From Euwallacea fornicatus (lineage: Eukaryota > Arthropoda > Insecta > Coleoptera > Curculionidae): DNA of 64,000 bases. The position numbers and the translations under genes are program-made. Shown piece by piece: positions 49,901 through 63,000 of the stretch (position 1 is the first letter of the stretch; every line of letters starts with the position of its first letter). The DNA is taken from NCBI RefSeq assembly GCF_040115645.1, contig NC_089542.1:4774001-4838000 (forward strand), read 5' to 3'. The notes under the pieces were generated by a model. That model was not told where the DNA came from and did no database searches. It saw only the letters and a program-made list of their open reading frames with translations.

Positions 49901-52900
49901 TTTTTACGACCGCCTTTTCCTAATACCCTATATGTTTACTTAACAACAAATAAACGCAAGAGTAACTATTGTCGCACTTTGGGCGTGGCTGTGCTCTTTG
50001 GAGCAGTGTTGTCACCTAGTATCCTGGGGAAAAAATGGACAATTTTGACATTATAACTGGCTTTCGGCCAAAAAACCATTCCAGTTACATTATTCTCTTT
50101 TAGGCAGCAAATCTGCATATTTGAAGCTCTTGGGTGCAGTTCCTGTTCCGAGCTATCGAACTGTTGGCAGTAAACAGTTAGATGAAAATGACATTTCCTG
50201 CACTAATCACTGTCATTTCTCACTCAAACCAGTGACAGATGATCTTATGACAGGACGAATTTGTGTTACTATTGTTGGATGCCCACCGAATTCGTCACGT
50301 TTTACTTGCATTTGGGTCTGTAATATAATAGAGGACTAAAAGAATAGAATTCATAAATCCCTCAACTTAAGGGTTGTCCTGGTTTGACCGTGAGAACCTA
50401 GGAGAAGAAATACAGACGTCGCTTCTAAACGTTGATATTGACCATGCCCTTCGAAGGGCCAATGTGTTAATATGTTAATTTCAAAAATCTATTAAGGTTT
50501 ACATTTAAATCATTTAGACTAAAACCCAAAATTCGTGGGAACTAACTGATCAGTGTTCCGATTGGTCGATCGGAACAAAGAGAACAGATACCAGACCCTA
50601 CTCATTTTCTCTGCAGAGTTTTCCCAAAGACAGCAACAGTTTGGGACTTGAGCCAAAGCTAGTTATCCACGTTTTTTCCTAATTCAATCTTAACTTATTT
50701 TCGTGTCCAAGTTACTCAGAAAAATCACTTTGATCGCAATACAGACAATAGTTGAAGTTAACTGTAGTGTTTTTCCTTGGCTATCATACTGATTTCCGTT
50801 ATGGTATACACATACAAAATAATACCCGGTATCAAAAGCCCTTTCCCGACTGTAACAGAAAGGAAACTACCAGCAGATGTCGCGAAGATCCTCTCTATTC
50901 TCCATTTAAGAAGCTGTTTTTCTTTTCGCAAAATTAGGCGCAATTGACGCCCTTGGCTGTCAAAAACTGCTATTGCCTGTAATCATTGGGGGAGTTCGTA
51001 GTCGCTATGTCCGAAAACGACTGCGAACGCGTCCCTCGACACGCGTACCGTGAATCAGAGACAACTTTGCCAAGAAGATATCATTCACAGGAAAATTAGA
51101 ATAAAGACAGAGCGTCATCCGACAGCTTTGCAAATTTCCATGGAAATTATCTTCCAGAAAAAGTTACCGACACACCGATCTAGTGGACCCAGAGAACTGT
51201 CTTTTGCTGCCTGATGCTTGTGGCAAGTAAGACCCGTGCAAAATCAATCCTAACAGTAAACGCGACCAGTTTAAGTGCAAGCTAATGCGACAAATAAGAA
51301 CAAGGCAAAAAAGACCTCTGGTGGATGAGGTTGCTCGAAGGTTGTTCCACCGTAATCACGCCGGGTTCACTACCCATGTGAAGTCTATTTATTGTTGTTT
51401 GGTCAGTCTTATTCTCCGTGTCGACCACTATAGAAGCACCAACTAGACTAGAAAAACGATCGCTAATGGTATCGGTGACCTCGGTCTTATGAGACCGAAA
51501 AAGCAATATTTTGAATAGGCACTGCTGAACAATGCCTCGTATGACCCGATCGAGGTTTTAGGTCTGATATGACCAGAGCCGTTTCCGTTCATGTTTAGCT
51601 TTTGATAGCTCTTATGTAAGTGGTGCTGACCCAGAGAGGGAGAATCTTCATTGTTTGCACCTGTTGAGAATCCCCTTTTGTCAGCGAGTTTTCGCATTCT
51701 TCGACATGCACCTAGCAACGAGGGATTAGTGCAAAGTAACGCAGCTAATGTGCCTGTATACAGTTTCATATTTCTAACGCTTAATAATAATTATCCTCGC
51801 CGATGACAGAGCCTTAATAATCGATTCGTGGCGCACTGGGTGCTCGCAAGCAATTAAATTGGATATTTGAAAAGTGGAAAAAAAAAAACAAAAAAAAAAC
51901 AATAATTGGGGCAATTTGTGTAACGACACGCTGTTTTTTCAAATTTTCGAGGTTTCAGCGGTAAAACGAGCATATTATTACGGTTGTGATGCACATAAAA
52001 ATATAATATGTCGGCAACACATTCAGCGAGAATCAGCGTTTCTTGCTCTTCCCGCACTAAACTGTGCAAAAATCTGGAACATGCAAAAAGGGTCGCAACA
52101 TCATCGAACCGATCGGAACCGTCAGTGCCACCAAAACTGCCTAAAACTTGCACTGAAGACCTACTTCACTGTGGCAAAAAATCACTGCAGTCCCATTGTC
52201 ATTCGCAAACATACAAAAACACACCGGTACGGCGCGAAAAAACAGAACCGTACAGCGACAAAAACTAATGAACCATAAAACGAACCCAATTGGTTTATGG
52301 GCCCGTAGTGGCGATAGCGACTGGGTACCGCTGTGGTATTACAGCAAAGAGATAATAACTTTTAAGTATTAACCAGAATAAACTTTTGACTCTCTTCCCA
52401 ACGGTCCTTCTAAATCGCACCTAGACCCAAATTCAAAAATGGCACTTTTAAGAGCGAATACGTGAGCATGTGCCCATCAAAGATCATCCAATTGAGTGAA
52501 GTTGTTGGAATTAAGTCGAAAGGTTTTCAGAGTTCAGATGGTGGTGGCTCGAGTGATATTAGTAACATTCTGAGCAGCCTTATTCTATCTGCAGGATCGA
52601 ACTGAAGTTCTTATATCTGCAGGGCTAGTCAATAAACCAGCCTTAAAATCGCGAAAAGATAAAGTATGAGTTTGAATGATAATGCCACGATCTTACTTAA
52701 CTTATCATATTATTCGATATGTGATTTGAATATGAGACTAAATCTCGTGCAACGGCTCCAATTGAGATACCCAGCAAAGCCCCTGCCCAAACAGCTCATA
52801 GCTTCTATTAACATGACTAACCCCTTCAAAAAACACTAAAACTTTTATATTTAAACCTAAGCTGCTGAAGCTGGAAGCTGCTCTCTAAATCTATTGTAAC

Positions 52901-55900
52901 GAAGTTGCACGAAGTCTTGGTTAGAGCAATAAGGTTTCACAAAGAATATCCTCGCTGTAAGATTGATTTTTGCATAAATATATCCCTCCTTGTAGTCTTC
53001 TTAAGGTGCCTACGTGCCTTTTTGTTAACACTTGCTCCAATTTAAATCGAGAAGAAATTGTGGTTATGTTTATATTTGAGAAACATGAGTTGCTAGGAAA
53101 CCATCAATTCGATATCAGGAAGAGATTTATATTATTTACGACCCTCTCTCTATCGCACTCTTTAGAGTAGAATGGTACGAGAGATTAACGACATTAACGC
53201 ATGCGCATCTCTCATATTGGTCGATCTGTACTGACTTAATAGCAAACGATATAAACATCAAGTGTTGTTAAAACATCTCTAGTTTTACTTTTAAACTTAA
53301 CTTTATTGTTGCTATTTTACAATCTCAGGTTCAAGTGAGATTTCTTTCCTTATTCCTTAATAACCTGAATTGACTAGAGCTTTCCAATTGACTTAAACTA
53401 ATCAAAATCTGACATAGACCGTATTTTTCCTGGAAATTCAATTCTCAAAATTGTCCAAAATCCAACACAAGCAAACAACACTCAATTTTTAACATTAATT
53501 ACCAAAAATAAATTATTTCAATTTTTAGAAAAGGGGACAAATTTAGGGATATTTTTGAAAGAATCTACTTACATTGGTGTTTATCTGCAAGTTGAATGAG
53601 TTGAGGGGGCAGATCCCTCCGCCTGTAGAAGCACATCACCTTGGCCTCTACATTACCCGAAGGGGTCTTGTTCAGTTCCTCGATCCTGCGGATTTGGTAG
53701 GGCGACGTGGATGAAGTCTCGAAATACACGTAATCTGAAAGTGGGAAAAATAAGTTTCATCTGAACTTATGACTCTTCAAACCTTAAGAACTTTTACCAA
53801 AAATAGATGTTCAGAGGGAAATATTTTGGGCACTAAATATTTGTCTAAAACCGAGCACATTGATTCAATAGGTGCAGACTATTGCTAAAAAGAACTGTAG
53901 ATACGTCCATAAGTTCTCAGTAAATACCTACTCATGCTTTGTATTATGTTTAAGCATAAAAGTTCATAATCGGATTTAGTCTAAACCAAAAGCAAATTGG
54001 AAAAGGATTGAGTGATCTTTGCCAAAATCAAGAGTTTTTAAAGATGTTCAATCTCTCCAAAAATAAAACTAGTTATGGGGCTTAAGCATGAAAATTTATA
54101 GATGAAGTTAAAGTGAAAGTTTTTCAAGAAAATTAACATTTTTAATACAACAATAGTTAAAAAATAATAATTTGCTACTGAAGCTTCTTAAGCACAAAGT
54201 AACAGAATTGGAGTTGGGAGCGTGCTGGAGTCGAATTCAATTTTTCAAGAAAATTACTACCAAGGTAATAGTTTATAAGAATGTGCAACCTCGCAAAAAA
54301 GCTCCTGACATACCAATGAGTTCTTAGTAAATACTAGTAGAGTTTAAGCGTAAAAATTGATAAAAATGCATAGTAAGTTGAAATTAGGGGCATACTGCTA
54401 TTAAACTGAGAGCTTTTTAATAAAATTATTAACGTTTATTCATGCATTAGTTACTTAAAACAAGCATAATCATATTAAATAACTAAAAAAAATAGGAGCA
54501 GAAATTTATAGAGAGCATGCTGTTGGAAACAAAAAGGACATACATTTTCTAGAAAAAGCCACATTATCAGGCTATTGATGTCGAGGAAAGCTGTATGATG
54601 TAGGTCTAAGAGATCTGTTTTTATTACTTACTTTAAGTGAGTTGTTTGTATAACTTACTGAGCACTTTTATTCTGCCTTAAAACAACTTCAATATTATTT
54701 TAATGCATTTTTGTATCTATCGAAGTAGAACTTAACATTAATCAACGCCGCATGATAATTCTAAAACACTTGGGTTGATTCAATGATCTGTTTCACATAG
54801 ATTTAGTTGGCAGTAAACGAATTAACTTTTATTATTATTCATAAATTTGAAAATCCTTAATTCTTATAAAAGATTTAAAAAAATATCCGTTTTATCAAAT
54901 AGTCACCTTAATTATTAGTTTTGAACCTAAATTTATTTGGTTTAAATATAAATATATCTATAAAAATTCATGGTCCGATCTCATTGACACTAGAGGCGTT
55001 CTAAAATGGAAGAAAATTTTTTTCACAAAAATTTACATTGCAACGTATCAATAATGTTTAAAAGTGTCAAACGGCCAAATCACTGGGAATTTCAGAAAGA
55101 AAAGAGGTAATTTGTATGGAAACGAGGAAATTTACTTGAAAATTACTAAAACTGTGCTTTTATTTGTAAATTTGAAAAACCCATAAGAATGAGGGTCAAC
55201 ATCAATCCAAGTAACAAAACAAGCCCGAGAGTAAGCCATTTTGGAAATATTAATTTTGGTTGGCTCTATCATCTAGTTTTCAACTGACTAGATTCGCTAG
55301 CCATTGTCAGAGATAAACCTAATTGGTTAAAAATCAGTTAAATCTGAATCTGTTTAAAAAAGGCCCATATTTGATAAACTGTGATCATGTTCATACAAAT
55401 ATTTTTGTACATTTTTCCTATTTTAACAGAAATGAAGTACAGTTCACCAAGTCTCTTGTTAAGAGAAATAAGTTAGTTTGAGGTTGTGTGATATAAAGTG
55501 AAAAATGCAGTTTTTCTTTTCATATCCCTTCTGAGTCTGCAGTCTATAATCTGGCACAATCCCATGAAGTATATGGCAACCAGGGAGATTGCTTAAATAA
55601 TGCTACATTTTAAACAGATAAATATAGTGATCAATCCTCAAATTAAACTCTAGGGATTGTAATCTATCCTTTATTGTTGAGGGAAATTTGTTCTATTTTT
55701 TATTACTTCTTTTACCCAGTGTTGCAGTCTCCCACTGAATATAATATTAAACCTTGTGCTTCCGGAAAAGCTCATAAAACCAAACATTACCAAAAGCACT
55801 GGCCAAATGTATAGAAATTTAATCTAAGATAAATAAACATTATCAGCAAGCTAAAAATACCTAAGAATTGGTAATTCCCTTTACATTCATATAAAGTAGA

Positions 55901-56425
55901 GGGTCTCAAGTCTGACCAGGCCTTGCTAGTTCATTCGCCTAGACCAAGTCTAATGCTATTTTAATGCCAAAAATAAACCCTAAATAAAATGTTAATCAAA
56001 TGAAGACCAACAACTTTGGCAAAGGGGGGAAAAATGACCATAGGAAAAGTATTGAAAAAAGTGGGAATATGAAGTAAATAAACAAACAAAACAAAGCCCC
56101 CCTCAATCGGTTGCACCTGGGTGTTGAATGGCAGGCAGTTTGCACGAGTATCCATGTTAATTAGGTAATACCTATACCCTTATCTTAATGCAAATAATAT
56201 CTACTTATATCCTCAGCGTTAAAAATTGTATTTTCCCATCCCCTAGGGGGGTTTAAGTTCCCTCAGGGGGGAGCAAGAGGTGACTATCATCACCCCGAAA
56301 ATTGATTAAAATAATGAGTCGTAGACAAACAGTACGACTATTACCGAGGAAGACTTCTCTTTGGGCAAAGCCGGTTAATTAAAACGCCTCCGCTTACCTC
56401 CGACTCGGTACATGTTGGCCGTCAT
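40984..56425 (-). CDS. MTA1-like: MTA (metastasis-associated) protein, NuRD chromatin-remodelling subunit
   Basis: Predicted exons are 56,425-56,398, 53,734-53,573, 45,605-45,490, 45,398-44,734, 44,388-44,317, 44,257-44,142, 43,471-43,241, 43,185-42,947, 42,896-42,762, 42,689-42,518, 41,659-41,323 and 41,092-40,984. They give 793 residues in consistent phase. In order there is a BAH domain from MTANMYRVG onward (residues 1 to about 160), then ELM2 and SANT (SASEANLFEEALDKYGKDF ... WKTTDR, to about residue 323). A GATA-type finger follows (CESCN ... WGPSHMQCRLC). A C2H2 finger (RCNIGGCGKEFKLKAHLGRH) is split across exons 7 and 8, and MKTRTAFYLLTTPLTRLSRR comes next. The C-terminus carries WMDAPDD and LRRAARKPW, as in vertebrate MTA1. 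It recruits HDAC1/2 through ELM2-SANT (family knowledge). The exon 8 donor (GTGCCT) is poor. A possible ATTAAA lies near 40,815. Confidence 0.9.
46130..46265. repeat. Module in MTA intron 2, duplicated at 48.6 kb
   Basis: An A-rich tract, then a CATCATTCATCCCGG segment and TCTGCATTCTTACATATTGA, are followed by a G/C-rich stretch. The same order occurs at 48,545-48,700. Both copies read (D/E)QY-like GTAAGAATGCAG on the minus strand. Confidence 0.4.
47570..48130. repeat. Third locus of the CAGTGGCGTA repeat
   Basis: AAATCAGTGGCGTATTTGG at 47,582 and weaker copies near 47,752 (CAATGACGTACTG) and 47,964 (ATCAGTGGCACATAT) resemble the unit starts at 17.6 and 36.0 kb. It lies inside MTA intron 2. 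Confidence 0.35.
48545..48720. repeat. Second copy of the duplicated MTA-intron module
   Basis: An A-rich tract, CATCAGCAGCACCCATCC and CTCTGCATTCTTATATAT precede a strongly G/C-rich segment (48,670-48,830). The match to the 46.2-kb copy is interrupted by small indels. Confidence 0.4.
51282..51769 (-). pseudogene. Unrecognised broken coding-like segment in MTA intron 2
   Basis: Two minus-strand ORFs overlap at 51,443-51,506: 51,769-51,443 (108 codons, starting MKLYTGTLAALLC) and 51,506-51,282 (74 codons). The composition looks protein-like rather than low complexity (for example GNGSGHIRPKTSIGSYEALF, then TEVTDTISDRFSSLVGAS). A single frame change would connect them. It could be a decayed transposon ORF, a frameshifted gene or chance. 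I do not recognise a family and propose no repaired sequence. Confidence 0.2.
53740..56390. other. MTA intron 1
   Basis: The intron is AT-rich. Internal similarity is visible between segments near 53,900-53,960, 54,080-54,140 and 54,340-54,400 (GTTCTTAGTAAATACTA-like, then AAGCATAAAAATT). This suggests an old local tandem duplication. No exon was recognised. Confidence 0.35.
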
Positions 56426-57447
56426 TTTGGGGCACTCGCAATTCACACGGTCGGGGGCGCGACTATCCGCCAAAGGGGCGCATTTTCCCAACTTTTACCG
56501 GGAGTTTTTCAATGTTTTGTTGGGACACCGCACTCCACCACCAAACTTTCGGACGCCATTTTCTCGATTGCATTGGCGTCTGCGACCTGCGACAGAAGAC
56601 AGCGACATGAAACAAAAAAATTCGAGTAGCGCCGTCTGGACGCCTAACGGACAGTAGCGCAACCACCGTGGAGTAAATGAAGTGAGCTTAGGAAGAAAAC
56701 TAAATCAAGATTTAAATAAGAAAAAATGTCTTAATAAAGTTTTTAAACTATTGTTATTAATTAAAATCTATATTTAATTAACGAAATTTATCAACTGATA
56801 AATATCAAGAATAAAATATCAAGAATAAGTTAAAATCAACCAAACTACTGTACCGAGCTATCATTCAACAATTATAAACATACGTCATTAAGAACCGCGG
56901 GCAGTCATATTATCTATAATAAAGTATACAATTTTGAAATTTAAATGTTGTATTTATCACTAAATATTACTGTTTACCTTTACTCTTGTGAGTGTTTTTA
57001 TACTGCAATTATATTTAGTGCGGTAACCTATATTTATTTTAATAATTTAAACCATTCATAACAAAAAGAAATCTAACAGAATCGTAAGCAGATATTCCCA
57101 TATATTTCAGCATCTCAAAAAATCCAAAAAGAAACACTTAATGTTGGCAACCTCAATAATTTTAATATGTAAAATTCTTAATAAAACCGCTATTACAAAC
57201 CCTTGAAGTAGTGACTTAACGTGACGTCACAGGTTATCAAACATGACAGCAATTATAATTAATCAACAGCACAAACTTCTAACCTAAAACGTGCTTTCCC
57301 AGTTTAAAATTAAAAACTTTTTTATTTAAAATTAAACCGTAATAAAAGTCTACTTACTCACATATTGTTCCTCTACTAAACACTTACTTTAATTTCTCAT
57401 CAAAAAGACCTACTGCGAAACTCCTATTCTCAGAAAAACAGCTCAAA
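56426..57447. promoter_or_regulatory. Shared upstream region between MTA and pallidin
   Basis: About 1 kb separates the two divergent start codons. The part next to MTA (56,400-56,640) is G/C-richer and contains CpGs, consistent with a promoter. The rest is AT-rich. No specific factor site is claimed. Confidence 0.35.
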
Positions 57448-58076
57448 ATGGAAGCTCCCATAGATCCTCAAAACCCTTCCTCATCAAGGTAAATACCCCA
57501 CAGTTAAACCAATCCCATTCTCATTAATTATAACTAAACCACAGATCCAACTCTGAGACACTAGGTAACATCTATTTGCAGTCTGCCCAAATATTTGGAG
57601 TAGGCCTAGTAAACCTTTTAGAACCACCTTTGAAGGACAGCAAAAGTCGACTTACAGAACTCCAGTAAGAATATCACTTCTCCATATTACACCAATAAAT
57701 TAAATTAAATTAAATTAAATTATTAAAGGGCGAAACAGCAAGAACTTGTTGAAAGACTTCATCATGAAAATTTGAGCATATCAGAGGTGCAGTATTCACC
57801 AGAATTGCAAGCTTTATTTGTGAAAATAAAATTCTACCATGGGAAGCTACAAGGTATTAAGAAAGATATGAAAGGGGTGCGAGAGAGATGTCAGAGGCTA
57901 AAGGTATGTTCCTTTATCAAAAAATCAAAACTTAAAAATTAATATTTTTGAGGGTTTAGAAGAGAGCCTTAAGACTACAAGAGATCAAACAATGGAAGCC
58001 CCAAGAGGAGGTGATTGTAAGCAAAGCAAGTAATGTTATTTCAGTTAAACCTCAAAGTTCTAGTAGTAACGTTTAG
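57448..58076 (+). CDS. Bloc1s6: Pallidin, BLOC-1 subunit 6
   Basis: Predicted exons are 57,448-57,488, 57,545-57,664, 57,729-57,903 and 57,960-58,076, giving 150 residues. All donors are GTAA or GTAT types and phases agree. The third and fourth exons carry LFVKIKFYHGKLQGIKKDMK and LKKRALRLQEIKQ. These match LFAEAKHYHAKLVNIRKEM and LKKRALKLQQKRQ of human pallidin (recalled), a coiled-coil protein of the BLOC-1 complex that builds lysosome-related organelles such as pigment granules. The family N-terminus is poorly conserved, so exon 1 is the least secure. A (TAAAT)n run at 57,700-57,723 lies just before the exon 3 acceptor. AATAAA lies at 58,212. It is divergent from MTA. Confidence 0.85.
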
Positions 58077-58219
58077 TTGTTTTTTTTTTTTTGAGAAGTT
58101 GTGGCTGTGAAATTTATGCCTTAGTGAACGATGTGAGTAAAGAGCTTATTTGTGGTTTAATAATTACATTTACTTGGTGTAAGAAAAAAGTTACCTGACT
58201 TATTTGTTGGCAATAAAAT

Positions 58220-60040
58220 ATTAAAAGCTTTTTTCCTGAGCTAAATATATGTAATTATTTTTCTTTATATATTTGTGCCTGTTTGGTAGCTGCCAGTTCA
58301 TTTGAAGAATGTTTTCAGTTATCATTCTGCTGTTGACGTTGTTGAAAATATGTAATTTTTGTGTAAAATTAAACCATTTTCAATTTAATTTAAGAATTTC
58401 ATTAGCTATCTACCCCTTGTTTGATTTCATATCTATGTTGTTATACTATAAAATAGTAATTGAATCCTAGTTGACTTTATTTAAGGCACTTAAAAACGCT
58501 ATGAGTGTCTACAAGAATTTGATCGTAAATTGACCTATACAAAACGAACATAGATAAGTTTTCTCAAGATCTACCAACCTAAACACATGTCATACATAAA
58601 AGACCCTAGTATGGAAAATGAACATAAGACCAATAGCTTCGGTTTTGCTTCTGCAGGTAAGACAACCAAATCTGGATAATCAGAAGCGATTAGAAACATG
58701 CAGAGTTAGGATTGATAAACTCGGTAAAACTATTTTTTAAATTTTAATTTAAGAAATATTCACATATGAAATGGCCAGGAAATCATAACAAACATAATTT
58801 TTTATTCAGAAGATCACAGACTGTTAACTCCACGTAATTTTCTTGTCGAAAACCTTGTTTTTGTTTTAATTAGTCACTTTACAGTATAACAACTGTGTAT
58901 TGACTGTTTTTTTTACCATAAAAATAGTCGTATTTTCAAAGACCAACTCGAGGTGCTTAACTGGACTTGGGATATTTGCCATAGGACAGGTAAATTGGGT
59001 CAACAGTAAAACTGAATTCTTACAATTTATTAGTGAATATCCAGGCACAGAGAAATTCTTTTTTTTTGTGAATATAACCATTAAAAATACCTTAAGCTTT
59101 ACTCGAGCTATACCAACTAGCGGTTCAATCTTATACTACATATTTACAATGGTATTACAATAATAATTATTATTAATCGGTTTAAATACAGAAATAAGTC
59201 GAAAAATTGTTCACGTAAAAAACATCCTCGATGACAAATAAACAAGGCGATCCCAATTGATTACGCGGTCCCCATTTCATAACTTAAATTGGGTAATAGA
59301 ACCTTTATTAATGCACTCTTTGAATACTATCACTCTTCTTTATACAGGGCATAAAAATGATAAAATTGAGCAAATCAGGCAAATTTTGCAATAAAATCTC
59401 TGGACACCTCTCAAATAATACAATTTTAATTCACCCTGTATATTTGAAGAGTTTCCACACCCTCACAAACAATACCATGAAGCCTATTAATACCTTACCC
59501 ATCAGAGCGATACAAAGTTAAACCTAACCAGTCTTAACGATTTACACAAATGCACAGTTCAAGGTGTCGCTGCAATTGCTCAAAGAGGCGAAATAGCCTC
59601 CCTTTTTGAGGGTGATTTTTAAAGATTGTATGGGTTCCTTTCGAGCAACATTTATGATTACAAAATGCTGCGAAAAGAATCCTTTTCAGTAGACAGTTTG
59701 ATACAAATGTGGGAAAATATCTTCCGATAGTCACGCGGCATTTCCCTACACTTTTTGCTGTTGCAATGAAGTCCGCATTTTCTTCTTTTTCGACGACCAA
59801 TACAAACCTTAAATTAGGTCCTATGTTACAGGTTGTAGAACGCGCATAAATAAAGCTTTGGTACGCTAAAATACTATGTGAAACACCCCTCCCCCTTAAC
59901 CCCTCCCTCACCAATCACAACATCCAATAAACTTCAAACAAAGACAGAGACTTTTGCCTGAAAATAACCAAAATATCCGGTCTTTGTTAGATATGAAATA
60001 CTTTCTCGCGCACAATCTCTTTTTCTCGGTATCTAAAATA
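58220..60040. other. Intergenic region between pallidin and Pellino
   Basis: It holds two possible small exons (58,587-58,656 and 58,918-58,980, low support) and a transposon-like segment at 59,340-59,900. The rest is AT-rich. Confidence 0.35.
59340..59900. repeat. Probable nonautonomous transposable-element copy
   Basis: ATACAGGGCATAAAA at 59,343 and CACCCTGTATATTTG at 59,431 are the inverted GGGTGT-type ends seen elsewhere in the window. They are followed by a 126-codon minus-strand ORF (59,914-59,534) with no recognisable family. The ORF is probably an accident of the repeat. Confidence 0.3.
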
Positions 60041-60081
60041 TTATTTATTGGGGAGATAGTAACGTTGATGTCCGACGTGAA

Positions 60082-63000
60082 TTAGTCGACGTTGTCCTGG
60101 AAAATGAGCCGGACGTAGCCGGGCGAGCCGGACAGCGGCGACGCACAAAACGGACACACGGCTCGGAAGCCGTTAGTGCCGTGAGGTACGCCTACGTTCG
60201 CCCAATATCTAAAAATAGGAAAAGATTTCACTAAAGAATTTTAACTTATAGAGAAAATTAACATATTTACGACTCATTTTTTAGACACAGAGACACATTT
60301 TAAAGGTTTTGAATAATATAAAAATACCTGTCTTAGTCAGATCCGAAGATCTATTTAGGTTGACATATGCATTAAACTCAGTGTTGTCGAAATCTGGTAA
60401 AGTCATGTTTAATCAGATTAAATTAAAAATTTTAATATTCCTATAGTGTGCCTTGCGTATGAAATTTTTTCGCAAAACTTCTACTCACTTGACAGTTTTC
60501 TCACTGGCCATATGCCCGCACGGATTGAACCCGAACGTTGGCAACCCCGAGTCCACATAAAAAGACGGTTCCAAGCCCATGCACAGTTTCACTACCGGAC
60601 CTAACTGAAAATCCAAAATAAATCATTGGAGATTTTTTAGCTCCTCCTACATATAGCAGCCATGAAACAGCAACAGCAGCTCTATTAACAAATTTCTCAA
60701 GAAAATTTCTTTTTTTAAATAAATAAATAAATTTAAACTGCAAATGTTTATCATATATTTGTCTTTACAAAATATTGGTACGAACTTTTAATCGAAGTAT
60801 TTAAGGATCGAGCCTCAACAAGGCCAAACATAGTTTTTTATGAAAAATAATTATGTCAATGCAGCTCTCCCACATCATTTTTTTCAGTTTGATCAGACAA
60901 ATTTTAGTTTGATATTGCTGTTAGTCCTCTAATATCTCGTTACAGTTTAGATGACGTTATTGCTTTCATTCTTTCTTCGCTATTTTATTATCTTGATTTA
61001 GACATGAGTTTTGGTGAATGTGGGTTTTGGTTTTTTCGCAACACTAGCAAAGTAAAGAACCAACGAAAATGTGAAATAATAAGAAAACGTTGAGATAGAG
61101 CGGAAACAACGAACAATGCGACAAAAACTGTTTCAAACTGTAGAAAAGCGACCAAAATAACCTGAAGCAAGCTATCAAGAAAATCTAATCGAAACATTGA
61201 TAAAATCACGGAGACACAAAGAAAATATCCTTTTTTTCTTGTGTGGTAGAGAGCGTTTTCACAGTTCTAATACGCAAATGGCAGTTGCTTTTCCACTTCA
61301 CGTGGCCATTTTATAGTTATGACCATAATAGACACATACCTCAAGGCAAATAGGACACTTTCGTTCGCCAGAATCCTCTTGACCCCAGTCGTGCAAACCC
61401 TGCACGTGGCCACAGTTTAGGTAAACGTAGGGCTGCTGCTGGTTGTCGTTCGACGACATACGGCGCGGTATTACCAGCGTGTTCAATCCGACCGGGCACT
61501 GCGGCCTGCCCGCATTTATCTCGTCTATCACCTTTTCCAAGTCGTGTTTGCTCTGAAAAAACACATGTCAACTGGTACCATTTCGATGGAAAAATCCTTT
61601 GCACTCACTGGTGTTTTTTCCAGGCCTTCAGCAGATCGCCACAGCAACGTCGCCCCGCACAAATCGATGAGAGAACCGTCTTGGAGGATGTTGTTTTCAT
61701 CATCTATCTGTATAGACAAATAAATTGGAACATTTTATGCTGAGGAGGGGAGAGGAGGGGGTGACTCACCACTTGACCTCTTTGCTGGGCAGATCTGGAC
61801 TCTCTCCGGGTAAAAACGCCCCCGCCGACCGAAGTTTCCATCCACCGGCCGCATTTTGCTTCGCCGCCGCAGAATATTCCTCGGGGGTGCATTATGAGTA
61901 CCCCGTTCGTTGTCTGGCCGTCGATGTCTCGGCCATTTTCTTGCCACTTGCAAGCCTTTTCCTTGAGAACAAAACGACTTTCAAGAAAGTGTTTACAATT
62001 TTCTAGAGTTTATTGAAGGTAAACAGTAAGAATTTCAGAACTTAAGAGGCACTAAATGTTGCAACAAATAATTTTTTGTTGTCTGAGAATTTTTTGGTTT
62101 CCTAGACCACACAAACTTTCTCACGAATTAATTATTCCTCATCAAATCTCCTTCACAGGAATATTCGAAAGTTACTGCTATTTAATACTCTTTTTAACTG
62201 TTGTAATTTTCGGTATTCTAATGACGCTAGCACCGTCTCTGCCATGCAGTTTTCTGTACAATTTTAAAATACCGTCTAAAGAGATTTTTTTTGTTTTTTC
62301 GGATATTTGTTTATACTTTGAAACGTCCGTTTAAGGCATTAAAAAGGGCGAAATTATTTAGTTCTTAAAAGAACCGTTTTCGGTAGTACAAGACCGCTTT
62401 TTACTTTTTTTATGCACTTAAAACAACCGAAATTACATGGTGTATCTCTCTTTTACGGACCCTTATTATTTAGCCGAAATATATTATCCCAAAATACCTC
62501 TCTTTGAGCCGGTGAACACGAAAAAAACCTTCGGTCCGCCGGACTGCCGCAGGTCTTAAAAAACTAGACCTCCGATAAAAATTCGCCAGCCTTGAAACCT
62601 GTTTTCAAGGCACTCCAAGAAGATAATCTCCCTGAAGTTGCGTTGTACTTTATCAGACAAAAATATGGTTCTATTACCCCTAAAAATATATTCCTGGAGG
62701 AATCGAAGCCGGCGGCATATATCCGGGCCACTTTTGGGTTGTTACGCTCGCACAGAATCCTACAAGCGAACCGGGAAATGGTACTTTGGCTCACTTTCAG
62801 GTCCCCGGATTTGTCGCCTGGTATTGTGTCCATTACAACGAAGTCTATGGGAGATTCGGACGATCTCCCAATCTGGAATAATCATAGAAATCAGCTACAG
62901 ATTTTATTTTATTGAAATTCGAAGAAAAATCTCCAAGATGGCTGAAAGGCGATTGACAATTATGACACAACAGAGCCATTTTGAAATCTTTTTTTTTTTT

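Noticed and set aside
59534..59914. 126-codon minus-strand ORF as a gene
   Set aside because: It is flanked by insertion-end motifs, lacks a recognisable domain and most likely belongs to a repeat copy.
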